DNA from: JBDSLU01 sp039916225
GTDB taxonomy: Bacteria; Acidobacteriota; Vicinamibacteria; Vicinamibacterales; Vicinamibacteraceae
DNA: 21,657 bases
Direction of reading: 5' to 3'
Assembly: GCA_039916225.1 (NCBI GenBank)
Contig: JBDSLU010000448.1
Span: 1-21,657 of the forward strand
Below are positions 13,342-21,014 of this stretch, one piece after another (the first letter of the stretch is position 1; each line of letters begins with the position of its first letter). The notes below the pieces were generated by a model. It was not told the origin of the DNA, ran no database searches, and saw only the letters and a program-made list of their open reading frames with translations. Both the position numbers and the translations under genes were made by a program.

Positions 13342-14697
13342 ATGATCACGAGTCCTGGCGGCGGCCTCACGGCCTCCCGGACCGTCCCGTCCTCGTCGGC
13401 CGGCGGCGCCGAGCGCGTCCTCGGCCACCCGGCCGCGCCCGTCTCGCTCGCCGAGGCCGGGCTGCCGCTCGATCTCGTCCTGCAGCTCGTCCTCAAGACG
13501 CTGCATCTGTCGGGCGATCTGACCGGCACCGAGCTGGGCCGCCGGCTGGGCCTGCGTTTCCCCGTCATCGAGCCGGCCCTCGCCGAGCTGCGCGACGCCC
13601 GACACGTCGAGGTCGCGAGCGGCTCGATGCTCGGCCCTTCGTCGTACGAGTACCGCATCCTCGACGCCGGCCGGGCCCGGGCGATGCTGTTCCTCCAGCA
13701 GAACCAGTACATCGGCGTCGCCCCGGTGCCGCTGGCCCAGTACGCCGCCTACCTGCGCGCGCACCAGGCCGCCGTGCCGCGCAGCGCGACGCGTGAGCGC
13801 GTCCGTGAGGCGTGCCGACACCTCGTGCTCAGCGATCGCGTCATCGACTCGCTCGGACCGGCGATCAACGCCGGTCATTCGCTGTTCGTCTACGGGCCGC
13901 CCGGCAACGGCAAGACGGTGATCGCGCAGAGCATCCGCAACCTCCTTGACGGAGACGTCGCGATCCCGCATGCGATCGCGGTCGAGGGCCAGATCGTCCG
14001 CGTCTTCGATCCGGTGGTGCACGAGCCGATCGCCACGCCCGAGAACGATTCGCTGATCGTGGCCGGACCGGCCGAGGATCGCCGCTGGGTGCGCTGCCGG
14101 CGCCCGCTCGTCACCGTCGGCGGCGAGCTGACCCTCGACGCGCTCGAGCTGACCTACCTGCCGGTGTCCGGCTTCTATCGGGCGCCGCTGCAGGCGCTGG
14201 CCAACGGCGGCGTCCTCGTCATCGACGATTTCGGCCGGCAGCGGGTCGGGCCGCGCGATCTGCTGAACCGCTGGATCGTACCGCTCGAGAGCCGCGTCGA
14301 CTACCTGACCCTGCAGACCGGGCAGAAGTTCGAGCTGCCGTTCGTGACACTGGTGGCCTTCGCCACCAACATCCGGCCGCGCGATCTCGTCGACGAGGCG
14401 TTCCTGCGCCGCATCCGCTACAAGGTGTTCGCCGAGAGCCCGTCCGCCGACGACTACGCGCGCATCTGGGAAGGCGCCTGCGTCGAGCGCGGCGTCGCCT
14501 TCGATCGCGCGCTGGTCGAGCGCGTCCTCACCGAGTGCTATCGTCCGCGCCGCATTCCGCTGCGCGGCTGCCATCCGCGCGACCTGATCGATCAGGCCCT
14601 GTCGCTCGCCGAGTATCGCGGCGAGACCACGCGTCTCACCTTCACCCTCCTCGCCGCGGCGTGCGACAGCTATTTCGTCGATGACGCGGAGAACTGA
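13342..14697 (+). CDS. AAA+ ATPase with N-terminal winged-helix-like domain
   Basis: A 451-residue cytoplasmic protein. After a disordered N-terminus (1-35), residues 42-95 look like a winged helix-turn-helix (GTELGRRLGLRFPVIEPALAELRDARHVEV). A linker leads to an AAA+ module: Walker A GPPGNGKT (185-192), Walker B VLVIDDFGR (291-298), sensor-1 ATN (341-343), arginine-finger region FLRRIRYK (354-361), and a C-terminal helical lid with PLRGCHPRDLIDQAL. It resembles MoxR-like AAA+ proteins only in outline. It ends inside the vWA gene (17-base overlap), so the two are coupled; AAA+ plus vWA pairing is typical of MoxR-type chaperone systems. Not a standard Tad component; function unknown. Confidence 0.85.
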   Translation: MITSPGGGLTASRTVPSSSAGGAERVLGHPAAPVSLAEAGLPLDLVLQLVLKTLHLSGDLTGTELGRRLGLRFPVIEPALAELRDARHVEVASGSMLGPSSYEYRILDAGRARAMLFLQQNQYIGVAPVPLAQYAAYLRAHQAAVPRSATRERVREACRHLVLSDRVIDSLGPAINAGHSLFVYGPPGNGKTVIAQSIRNLLDGDVAIPHAIAVEGQIVRVFDPVVHEPIATPENDSLIVAGPAEDRRWVRCRRPLVTVGGELTLDALELTYLPVSGFYRAPLQALANGGVLVIDDFGRQRVGPRDLLNRWIVPLESRVDYLTLQTGQKFELPFVTLVAFATNIRPRDLVDEAFLRRIRYKVFAESPSADDYARIWEGACVERGVAFDRALVERVLTECYRPRRIPLRGCHPRDLIDQALSLAEYRGETTRLTFTLLAAACDSYFVDDAEN

Positions 14698-16666
14698 GCG
14701 GGGCCGCCGGTTCTTCCGCACGATCCTGGCGGCGATGGCCCTTGGCCTCGTCGCGGCCGGCGGCGTGCGCCTGCACGCCGACGACCCGCCGCTCAGCGTC
14801 CGCATCACGTCGCCCCTGGGCCGCACCGGCACGCCCGGCGCGGTCCGCATCGTCGCCCGCGTCCAGCCGAACGGAGACACGGCCATCCAGGGCGTCAAGT
14901 TCTTCGTCAACGGGGCGTCGGTCGGCACGGACGACGACGGCCCGGTCTACGCCGTCGATTGGCTCGACGACAACCCGTTCGCCGCCACCGTGATCTCGGT
15001 CGAGGTCACCGACGCCAAGGGCCGCACTGCGACCAGCCGCGTCGATCTGGCGGCGTTCGACTTCGTCGAGCAGGCCGAGGTGATCAGCGTGCTGGTCGAG
15101 GCGACCGTGCACGACAAGACGGGCCGGCCGATCGGCGGTCTCGGCAAGTCCGGCTTCTTCCTGGAAGAGGACGGCGCGCGCCAGGAGCTCGAGGTGGTGC
15201 GGCCAGAAGCCCTGCCGGCCACTTACGTCATGCTCGTCGACAGCAGCCAGAGCATCGCGCGTGGAGTCACCTTCCTGCGCGACGCGGTGACGCGGTTCAT
15301 GCGTTACCTGCGGCCGGCCGATCGCGTGCTGGTGGTGCCGTTCTCGCGGACGCTCGGCACCGCGACCGGTCCGACCGACGACGTCGACACTGTCCTCGAC
15401 GCCCTGCTCGCCGTTCGCCCGGGCGGCGGCACCTCGATCTACGACGCCATCGTCGAGACGTCCGAGATGATGCGCAGGCGCGAGGGCCGGCACGTGCTGG
15501 TGCTGCTCAGCGACGGCTACGATGAGCACAGCGTGGCGACGCGTGACGATGCGATCCGCGCCGTGCAGACGTCGGGCGCCACCGCGTATGTGATCGGCGT
15601 CGGCGGCGTTGCCGGCATCTCGCTGAAGGGCGAGGCGCTGCTCAAGAGCTTTGCCGAGGCGACCGGCGGGCGAGCCTTCTTCCCGTATCGCGAGAGCGAG
15701 CTGCCGCTGGTCCACGATCGGGTTGCCGCCGACGTCGCGACGCGCTACCTGCTGACCTACACGCCGACCAACCAGCGCGTCGACGGATCGTTCCGGGCCA
15801 TTCGGCTGGTGACGGCCGACCCGGCCTTGGTCGTGCGCACCAAGCCGGGCTACTACGCACCGAAGCCGCCGCCGTTCCGGCCGACCCTCGAGCTGACCGC
15901 GGTGGACGAGAGCCGGCGCGTCCTCGACGTGACGCGCGAGGATCTGGTCGTCGTCGAGGACGGCATCCCGCAGACGGTGGAAGCGTTCTCCGAGGCCACC
16001 AGCCCGGTGTCGATCGTCCTGGCCCTCGACGAGAGCGGCAGCATGCGGCGATCGGCGGAGGGCGTGAAGACGGCGGCGCGTTCGTTCGTCGACGCGTTGC
16101 GCAAGGAGGATCGGCTCGCCGTGCTGCGATTCTCCGACAAGGCCGAGATCGCCCACGATCTGACGCAGTTCCGGTCCGACGCGCAGAAGGCCATCGACGA
16201 GTATTCGTCGCACGGAGGCACCGCGCTGTGGGACGCCGTCCACGAGTCGAACGGCCGGCTGGGCGCCGCGCCGGGCCGGCGGGTCGTGGTCGTGATGACC
16301 GACGGCCGTGACGAGAACGCCGCCGCCAACGGGCCGGGCAGCGTCACCAAGTACGATGACCTGTTCGAGGAGCTGCGCGCCACCGGCGCGCTCGTCTACG
16401 CGATCGGGCTGGGCACCAACGTCGACCGCGAGCGCCTGCAGACGCTGGCCGCCCGGAGCGGCGGGGAAGCGTACTTCCCCGAGACGGTCGAGGCGCTGTC
16501 GGCCGAGTACGCCCGCATCGTCGAGAACCTGCGCCGCCAGTACGTCATCGGCTACACGTCGACCAACAGCCGTCGCGACGGCGCCTGGCGCGCGGTCGAG
16601 GTGACCAGCCGCCAGCCGGGTGTCCGCATCGCCAGCCGCGGCGGCTACTTCGCGCCGCAGCGCTGA
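14681..16666 (+). CDS. Exported protein with two tandem vWA (VWFA-related) modules
   Basis: A 661-residue protein. A basic n-region and hydrophobic stretch (1-33, GRRFFRTILAAMALGLVAAGG) look like an export signal, with a RRxF pattern that could be Tat. Residues 38-125 form an Ig-like beta domain (VKFFVNGASVGTDDDGPVY). Then two copies of the same module follow: about 130-395 and 400-661. Each has a short EDG strand pair, a vWA domain and a closing 'Y-x-x-x-Y-T-x-T-N' strand run ending GGYFAP or PGYYAP. Both MIDAS sites are complete: D187/S189/S191, T251, D278 and D450/S452/S454, T514, D541. Family proteins are often called VWFA-related Acidobacterial domain. Role in adhesion or assembly is inferred from its place after the tad genes. 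Confidence 0.87.
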   Translation: MTRRTERGRRFFRTILAAMALGLVAAGGVRLHADDPPLSVRITSPLGRTGTPGAVRIVARVQPNGDTAIQGVKFFVNGASVGTDDDGPVYAVDWLDDNPFAATVISVEVTDAKGRTATSRVDLAAFDFVEQAEVISVLVEATVHDKTGRPIGGLGKSGFFLEEDGARQELEVVRPEALPATYVMLVDSSQSIARGVTFLRDAVTRFMRYLRPADRVLVVPFSRTLGTATGPTDDVDTVLDALLAVRPGGGTSIYDAIVETSEMMRRREGRHVLVLLSDGYDEHSVATRDDAIRAVQTSGATAYVIGVGGVAGISLKGEALLKSFAEATGGRAFFPYRESELPLVHDRVAADVATRYLLTYTPTNQRVDGSFRAIRLVTADPALVVRTKPGYYAPKPPPFRPTLELTAVDESRRVLDVTREDLVVVEDGIPQTVEAFSEATSPVSIVLALDESGSMRRSAEGVKTAARSFVDALRKEDRLAVLRFSDKAEIAHDLTQFRSDAQKAIDEYSSHGGTALWDAVHESNGRLGAAPGRRVVVVMTDGRDENAAANGPGSVTKYDDLFEELRATGALVYAIGLGTNVDRERLQTLAARSGGEAYFPETVEALSAEYARIVENLRRQYVIGYTSTNSRRDGAWRAVEVTSRQPGVRIASRGGYFAPQR

Positions 16667-16709
16667 AAGCTGTCTCCAGGGCGAACCCCGCTGCGCGCAT
16701 CGGCCGCTA

Positions 16710-17543
16710 TCACGGTGCGACGCGATGCTCGACGACAGCCGAATCGGCCGCGGCGAAGGTCCGACTGCCGAGGTAGCGCACCTGCAGGGTGTGCGCGCCC
16801 ACCGCCAGCCCCACCAGCCTGAATTCGATCTGGCTGCCGACCCCCTGCACGCGCAACGTGCGCTCGTCGACCACCCGGCCGTCGGCGACGAACGCCACCG
16901 GGCCGTGCACCGGGCGCCCGTCGCCGCCGACTTCGGCGATCAGGACGAGACCCTCGCCGAACGTCGACACGCTCGACGACAGGCGCAGCGAGACCCGCGG
17001 CGTGCCGCGGCGGCCGTCTGCCGGCGGCGTCGGCGGCGCCGCCGGCCGGTAGGTCCGCTCGGGCGTCACCAGGTCGCGGAACGGCTGCACCGGATCGATC
17101 GGCTCGGACGGATCCCTGAGGCTGGGAATGACGCCTTTCGAGCCTGCCGGCGGCAGCTCGTAGGGATCCTTCGGCTCGCGGGCCGACCGGATCGGGCCGA
17201 AGCCGACACCGCGCAGCGGCGCCGGCGGGTTGAGCGCCATGAGGAGCCACGTCCCGAACAGCACCGACCCGATGAGGACGACGCCGCGCTGCGGGCCGAC
17301 CCGTTCGACGGCCCAGTCGGCGGCAACGCGCAGCAGCCAGGCGAGGCCGCTCACGACCAGCCCGAAGACCAGGACGTAGCGGCCCCAGGGCACGACCACC
17401 ACGAAGATGCCGGCGGCGGAGCCGAGCACCGCCGGCAGCAGGATCCAGCGGAGCAGCGGGCGTCGATCCCCGAGCGGCCGGGCCGGGCGCCGGGCTGCGG
17501 GCCTCGGACCGGCTGGGGGCTGGGCGTCGCTCGGGCCGCTCAT
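16710..17543 (-). CDS. Three-TM membrane protein with C-terminal Ig-like domain
   Basis: A 277-residue protein of no recognised full-length family. A Pro/Arg-rich cytoplasmic N-terminus (1-29) is followed by three predicted helices (about 32-50, 54-71, 87-104), a Pro-rich linker (106-178), and a C-terminal domain (182-275) that fits the bacterial Ig-like group 3 fold: SLRLSSSVSTFGEGLVLIAEV, then GPVAFVADGRVV, then VGAHTLQVRYLGSRTFAAADSA. With three helices and a positive N-terminus inside, the Ig-like domain would face the periplasm. Convergent with the vWA gene (43-base gap, no terminator seen) and divergent from the lyase gene. Function unknown; a link to the neighbouring Ig/vWA protein is possible. 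Confidence 0.7.
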   Translation of the reverse strand: MSGPSDAQPPAGPRPAARRPARPLGDRRPLLRWILLPAVLGSAAGIFVVVVPWGRYVLVFGLVVSGLAWLLRVAADWAVERVGPQRGVVLIGSVLFGTWLLMALNPPAPLRGVGFGPIRSAREPKDPYELPPAGSKGVIPSLRDPSEPIDPVQPFRDLVTPERTYRPAAPPTPPADGRRGTPRVSLRLSSSVSTFGEGLVLIAEVGGDGRPVHGPVAFVADGRVVDERTLRVQGVGSQIEFRLVGLAVGAHTLQVRYLGSRTFAAADSAVVEHRVAP

Positions 17544-17605
17544 GCGTCGTACAATTATGCGCTCAGGCGGTTCCAGCGGGACCGGGCCGGCCCACCCCCC
17601 ACACC
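17544..17605. promoter_or_regulatory. Divergent intergenic region, Ig-like protein / lyase
   Basis: An A/T-rich island GTACAATTATG (17549-17559) in otherwise GC-rich sequence. On the plus strand TACAAT (17550-17555) is a five-of-six -10 match, about 50 bases before the lyase ATG. On the minus strand CATAAT (complement of 17554-17559) is also five of six and would start transcription only a few bases before the ATG at 17543. No good -35 is seen for either. No Shine-Dalgarno site precedes the lyase ATG. Confidence 0.35.
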
Positions 17606-19057
17606 ATGTCCTTCGCGCCCGAATACGTCCGCACCGTCCTCAACGAAAACTTCGAGGACGCCAAGGCGCTGTTCCTCGATCCGTTGCTGGCCATCCACGG
17701 CGCCCACCTGGTGATGCTCGCCGAGCAGGACATCGTCACGCGCGACGACGCCCGCCGCATCCGCGATGCCGTCACCGCGGTCTGCTGCGACACGGTCCGC
17801 CGCACGCCCTACGACGGCACCTGCGAGGACCTGTTCTTCTTCGTCGAGCGGCTGATCGTCGAGCGCGCCGGCGACGTCGCCGGCCGCCTGCACACCGCCC
17901 GCAGCCGCAACGACATCGACATGACGATGTATCGCATGCGGCAGCGCGGCTTCGTCCTCGACCTGCTCGACGCGACGCTGGCCCTCCGCGCCACGCTCGG
18001 CGGGATCGCCGCGGCCCATCTCGAGACGGTGTTCCCGGCGCACACGCACACGCAGCGGGCCCAGCCGACGACGTTGGCGCACTACCTGCTCGGCGTCATC
18101 GAACAGCTGGAGCGCGACGGCGAACGCCTCCGCGCCGCCTTCGCCACGACCAACCGGTCGCCGCTCGGTGCCTGCGCCATCACCGGCACGGCGTTCCCGA
18201 TCGATCGCGATCGCACGAGCGTGCTGCTCGGCTTCGACGGGCCGACCGGCAACACCTACGGCAGCATCGCCACCGTCGACTACCTGCTGGAGAGTCTGTC
18301 GGCGGCCTCGGTGGCCCTGGTCGGCGTCGGCCGCGTGGTCCAGGACCTGCTGCTCTGGGGCACCGCGGAGTTCCGCTACCTGCGGCTCGGTGACGGGTTC
18401 GTGCAGGTGAGCAGCATCATGCCGCAGAAGCGCAATCCGGTCGCTCTCGAGCACGCCCGCTCGATTGGCAGCAAGGCGCTGGGCCAGGCGACGGCGGTGC
18501 TGCTGACCGTCCACAACACGCCGTTCGGCGACATCGTCGACACCGAGGACGATCTGCAGCCGCTCGTGCACCAGGCATTCCGCGACGCCGTGCGGGCGGT
18601 GTCGCTGGTCGCCGCGTCGCTCCAGACCGCCGTCTTCGACGTCGCCGAGATGTCGCGGCGGGCGGCGGAAGGCTTCATCACCGTGACCGAACTGGCCGAC
18701 ACCCTGACGCGCGAGCGCGGCCTGCCGTTCGCGCAGTCGCACGCCATCGCCGCCGGCCTGGTCGCGGCCCACGGTGCCGCGCCAGGGCGTCCGCTGGTCG
18801 AGCACCTCGCCGAGGTCTCGGCGCGCGTCACCGGAGCGGCCATCGCCATCGAGCCGACGCGCCTGAGCGAGATTCTCTGTCCGTCGCACTTCGTCCGCAT
18901 CCGCGAAACCCTCGGCGGGCCGGCGCCGTCGCGCACGGCCGAAGCCGTCCGCGCCGCGGACGCCGCCCTGGCGCGCGATGTCGCGTGGCTGTCTGCCGCG
19001 CGCGAGCGCCTCGCGGTCGCCGATCGCGCCCGATGCGCCGCCCTGGAGGCGCTGTGA
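17606..19057 (+). CDS. argH: Argininosuccinate lyase family protein
   Basis: A 483-residue member of the fumarase/aspartase superfamily, closest to ArgH, which splits argininosuccinate into arginine and fumarate. Seen directly: LAEQDI at 38-43, HTARSRNDIDMT at 96-107 (ArgH has HTGRSRND), THTQRAQPTTLAHYLL at 147-162, GACAITGTAFPIDR at 188-201, and the signature SSIMPQKRNP at 269-278 with catalytic serine and substrate lysine. Differences from classical ArgH are the lack of the N-terminal WGGRF motif and replacement of the YNKDMQEDK loop by FGDIVDTEDDLQ (307-318). Neighbours are a 52-residue membrane protein and a symporter, not other arginine genes. It may be a paralogue with another succinyl-amine substrate; family is certain, substrate is not. 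Confidence 0.8.
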   Translation: MSFAPEYVRTVLNENFEDAKALFLDPLLAIHGAHLVMLAEQDIVTRDDARRIRDAVTAVCCDTVRRTPYDGTCEDLFFFVERLIVERAGDVAGRLHTARSRNDIDMTMYRMRQRGFVLDLLDATLALRATLGGIAAAHLETVFPAHTHTQRAQPTTLAHYLLGVIEQLERDGERLRAAFATTNRSPLGACAITGTAFPIDRDRTSVLLGFDGPTGNTYGSIATVDYLLESLSAASVALVGVGRVVQDLLLWGTAEFRYLRLGDGFVQVSSIMPQKRNPVALEHARSIGSKALGQATAVLLTVHNTPFGDIVDTEDDLQPLVHQAFRDAVRAVSLVAASLQTAVFDVAEMSRRAAEGFITVTELADTLTRERGLPFAQSHAIAAGLVAAHGAAPGRPLVEHLAEVSARVTGAAIAIEPTRLSEILCPSHFVRIRETLGGPAPSRTAEAVRAADAALARDVAWLSAARERLAVADRARCAALEAL

Positions 19058-19212
19058 AGCCGGCCGGCGCGACGCCCGCCACATCCGGCACGCCCGCCAC
19101 CGCCGGTGACGACGAGCATTCGAGGGCCGCGATCTACGTCGCCGTCATCGTTTTCGAAGTCGTCACCCTGCTCGCCCTGTGGTGGTTCCAGACCACGTTC
19201 GGCCGCGCCTGA
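19054..19212 (+). CDS. 52-residue single-TM protein preceding the symporter
   Basis: A short protein starting at a GTG within a GTGA overlap with the lyase stop. The N-terminal 25 residues are Ala/Thr/Pro-rich and polar, followed by one transmembrane helix (about 28-45, AIYVAVIVFEVVTLLALW) and a short aromatic tail WFQTTFGRA. It ends 16 bases before the symporter start. No named family is recognised. Many sodium:solute symporters are preceded by a small membrane protein (for example DUF4212, DUF485, DUF997 or DUF3311 members), but those usually have two helices, so this is an analogy only. Likely a small partner subunit. Confidence 0.65.
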   Translation: MKPAGATPATSGTPATAGDDEHSRAAIYVAVIVFEVVTLLALWWFQTTFGRA

Positions 19213-19228
19213 TCCGGGCTCCTCCACG

Positions 19229-20923
19229 ATGCATCCCGTCGACTGGTTCGTCGTCGCCGCCTACTTCGCCTGGATCGTGATCGACGGCGTCAAGCGGTCG
19301 CACCGGACCAACGAGGTCGAGGGCTACTTTCTCGCCAACCGCAGCCTGCCGTGGTGGGCGGTGGGTCTCTCGGTGATGGCGACCCAGCTCTCGGCGATCA
19401 CCCTGGTCGGCACCACCGGGCGCGGCTTCGGCGAGGGGATGAGCGTGCTGCAGCTCTATTTCGGGCTGCCGCTGGCGATGATCATCCTGTCGACGACGGT
19501 GGTCCCGTTCTTCTACCGGGCCAAGGTGTTCACCGCCTACGAGTATCTGGAGCGGCGCTTCGACGTGAAGACGCGGACGCTGACCAGCGCGCTGTTCCTG
19601 CTGTCGCGCGGGCTGTCGTGCGGTGCGGTCCTCTCGGCGCCGTCGGTGATCCTGTCGGTGATCTTCGGCTGGAACCTGCCGCTGACGGTGCTGGCGATGG
19701 GCATACCGGCGGTCGGCTACACGCTGGTCGGCGGCGTGCAGGCGGTGACGTGGGCCGACGTCAAGCAGATGGCGGTCATCGTGGTCGGTGTGGCCGCGGC
19801 CCTCGTCGTCCTCGTCCTCGGCTTGCCGGAGACGACCTCGGTCGGCAGCGCCCTGCATCTGGCCGGCGCGACGGGTCGCCTGACCGCCATCGATTTCAGC
19901 CTGTCGCTCGAGAAGACCTACACGTTCTGGTCCGGGATGATCGGCGGCCTCTTCCTGATGCTGTCGTATTTCGGCTGCGACCAGAGCCAGGTGCAGCGCT
20001 TCCTGACGGCGCGATCGGTGGACGAGGGGCGGCGCTCGCTGCTGATGAGCGCCTTCGCCAAGATCCCGCTGCAGATCGTGGTCCCGCTCCTCGGCGTCCT
20101 GATGTTCGCCTATTACGTCTTCGTGCCGGCGCCGCTGTTGTTCAACGGCGTCCACGACGCCAAGGTGCGCGCCAGCGCCCGGGCCGCCGACTACGCCGCG
20201 GTCGAGCAGCAGTACCAGCAGGCGGTCGGCGTCCGTCGCGCCGCCGCTGAGACCTACAGTGCCGCCCGCAACCGCGGCGCGGATGTCGAGGCCGACGTCG
20301 CCCGCGCGGCGTTCGCGGCCGGCGACAAGGCGGTGGCCACGGCGCGGTCGTCGGCGACCCGTATCGTTCGCGACGTCACCGGCGACGCCGCCTTCGGCGA
20401 CACCAACTACGTCTTCCCGACCTTCGTGACCACGCACATGCCGATCGGCATGGTCGGCCTGATCATCGCGGCGATCTTCGCCGCCTCGATGTCCACCGTC
20501 GCGGCGGAGCTCAACTCGCTCGCCACCGCCACGGTGATCGACTTCTACCGGCGCTTGTTCGTCCGCGAGGCCAGCGACGCCCACTACCTGGCCGCCGCCA
20601 AGATCGCGACCGCCGGGTGGGGCCTGTTCGCTTGCGTCGTGGCGCTCTTCGCCGCCAACCTCGGTCCGCTCATCGACGTCGTCAACCGCTTCGGATCCTT
20701 CTTCTACGGGTCGATCCTCGGCGTCTTCGTACTCGCGCTCGGCGTGCCGCGGGCGACGAGCCGCGGGGCGTTCGTCGGCCTCATCGCCGGGATCGCCGCG
20801 GTGGCATCGGTCGCCACGTGGCTGCCGCAGATAGCCTTCCTCTGGCACAACGTCGTCGGCGTCGTGTCCGTGATCGTGGTCGGTCTCGCCGTCAGCGCGA
20901 TCCCATCCCGCCGGCACGACTGA
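19229..20923 (+). CDS. Sodium:solute symporter (SSS family)
   Basis: A 564-residue inner-membrane transporter of the SSS family, which couples sodium entry to uptake of sugars, organic acids or amino acids. Typical features are EGYFLANRSLPWWAVGLSVMATQLSAITLVG (31-61), VTWADVKQMAVI (173-184), the strand IGGLFLMLSYFGCDQSQVQRFL (238-259), and the signature AASMSTVAAELNSLATATVIDFYR (418-441). It has roughly 13 hydrophobic helices. Unusual is a hydrophilic, Ala-rich, charged stretch of about 80 residues (307-387) between two membrane segments, likely helical. ATG 19229 fits the family start; the open frame before it is in the frame of no homologous protein. No Shine-Dalgarno. Substrate cannot be told; the lyase context suggests an amino acid or succinylated amine. 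Confidence 0.9.
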   Translation: MHPVDWFVVAAYFAWIVIDGVKRSHRTNEVEGYFLANRSLPWWAVGLSVMATQLSAITLVGTTGRGFGEGMSVLQLYFGLPLAMIILSTTVVPFFYRAKVFTAYEYLERRFDVKTRTLTSALFLLSRGLSCGAVLSAPSVILSVIFGWNLPLTVLAMGIPAVGYTLVGGVQAVTWADVKQMAVIVVGVAAALVVLVLGLPETTSVGSALHLAGATGRLTAIDFSLSLEKTYTFWSGMIGGLFLMLSYFGCDQSQVQRFLTARSVDEGRRSLLMSAFAKIPLQIVVPLLGVLMFAYYVFVPAPLLFNGVHDAKVRASARAADYAAVEQQYQQAVGVRRAAAETYSAARNRGADVEADVARAAFAAGDKAVATARSSATRIVRDVTGDAAFGDTNYVFPTFVTTHMPIGMVGLIIAAIFAASMSTVAAELNSLATATVIDFYRRLFVREASDAHYLAAAKIATAGWGLFACVVALFAANLGPLIDVVNRFGSFFYGSILGVFVLALGVPRATSRGAFVGLIAGIAAVASVATWLPQIAFLWHNVVGVVSVIVVGLAVSAIPSRRHD

Positions 20924-21014
20924 TCTCCACTTCGTCACAATTCGGTCCGCTGGGACGAACCCTCCCTGCGCGTCGCCCGTCTACGTGGGGCGAACCGCAG
21001 CTTGGGAGAACGTC

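Noticed and set aside
13147..14928. 593-codon minus-strand reading frame under the AAA+ gene
   Set aside because: Antisense shadow with the same composition bias; the plus strand has complete AAA+ motifs.
16667..16709. Possible bidirectional terminator between the convergent vWA and Ig-protein genes
   Set aside because: No stem of useful length with a T-tract can be drawn in these 43 bases.
17555..19084. 509-codon minus-strand reading frame under the lyase gene
   Set aside because: Antisense shadow; the plus strand encodes an unmistakable ArgH-family protein.
19163..20938. 591-codon minus-strand reading frame under the symporter
   Set aside because: His/Arg/Asp-rich shadow without homology; the plus strand has the SSS signature.
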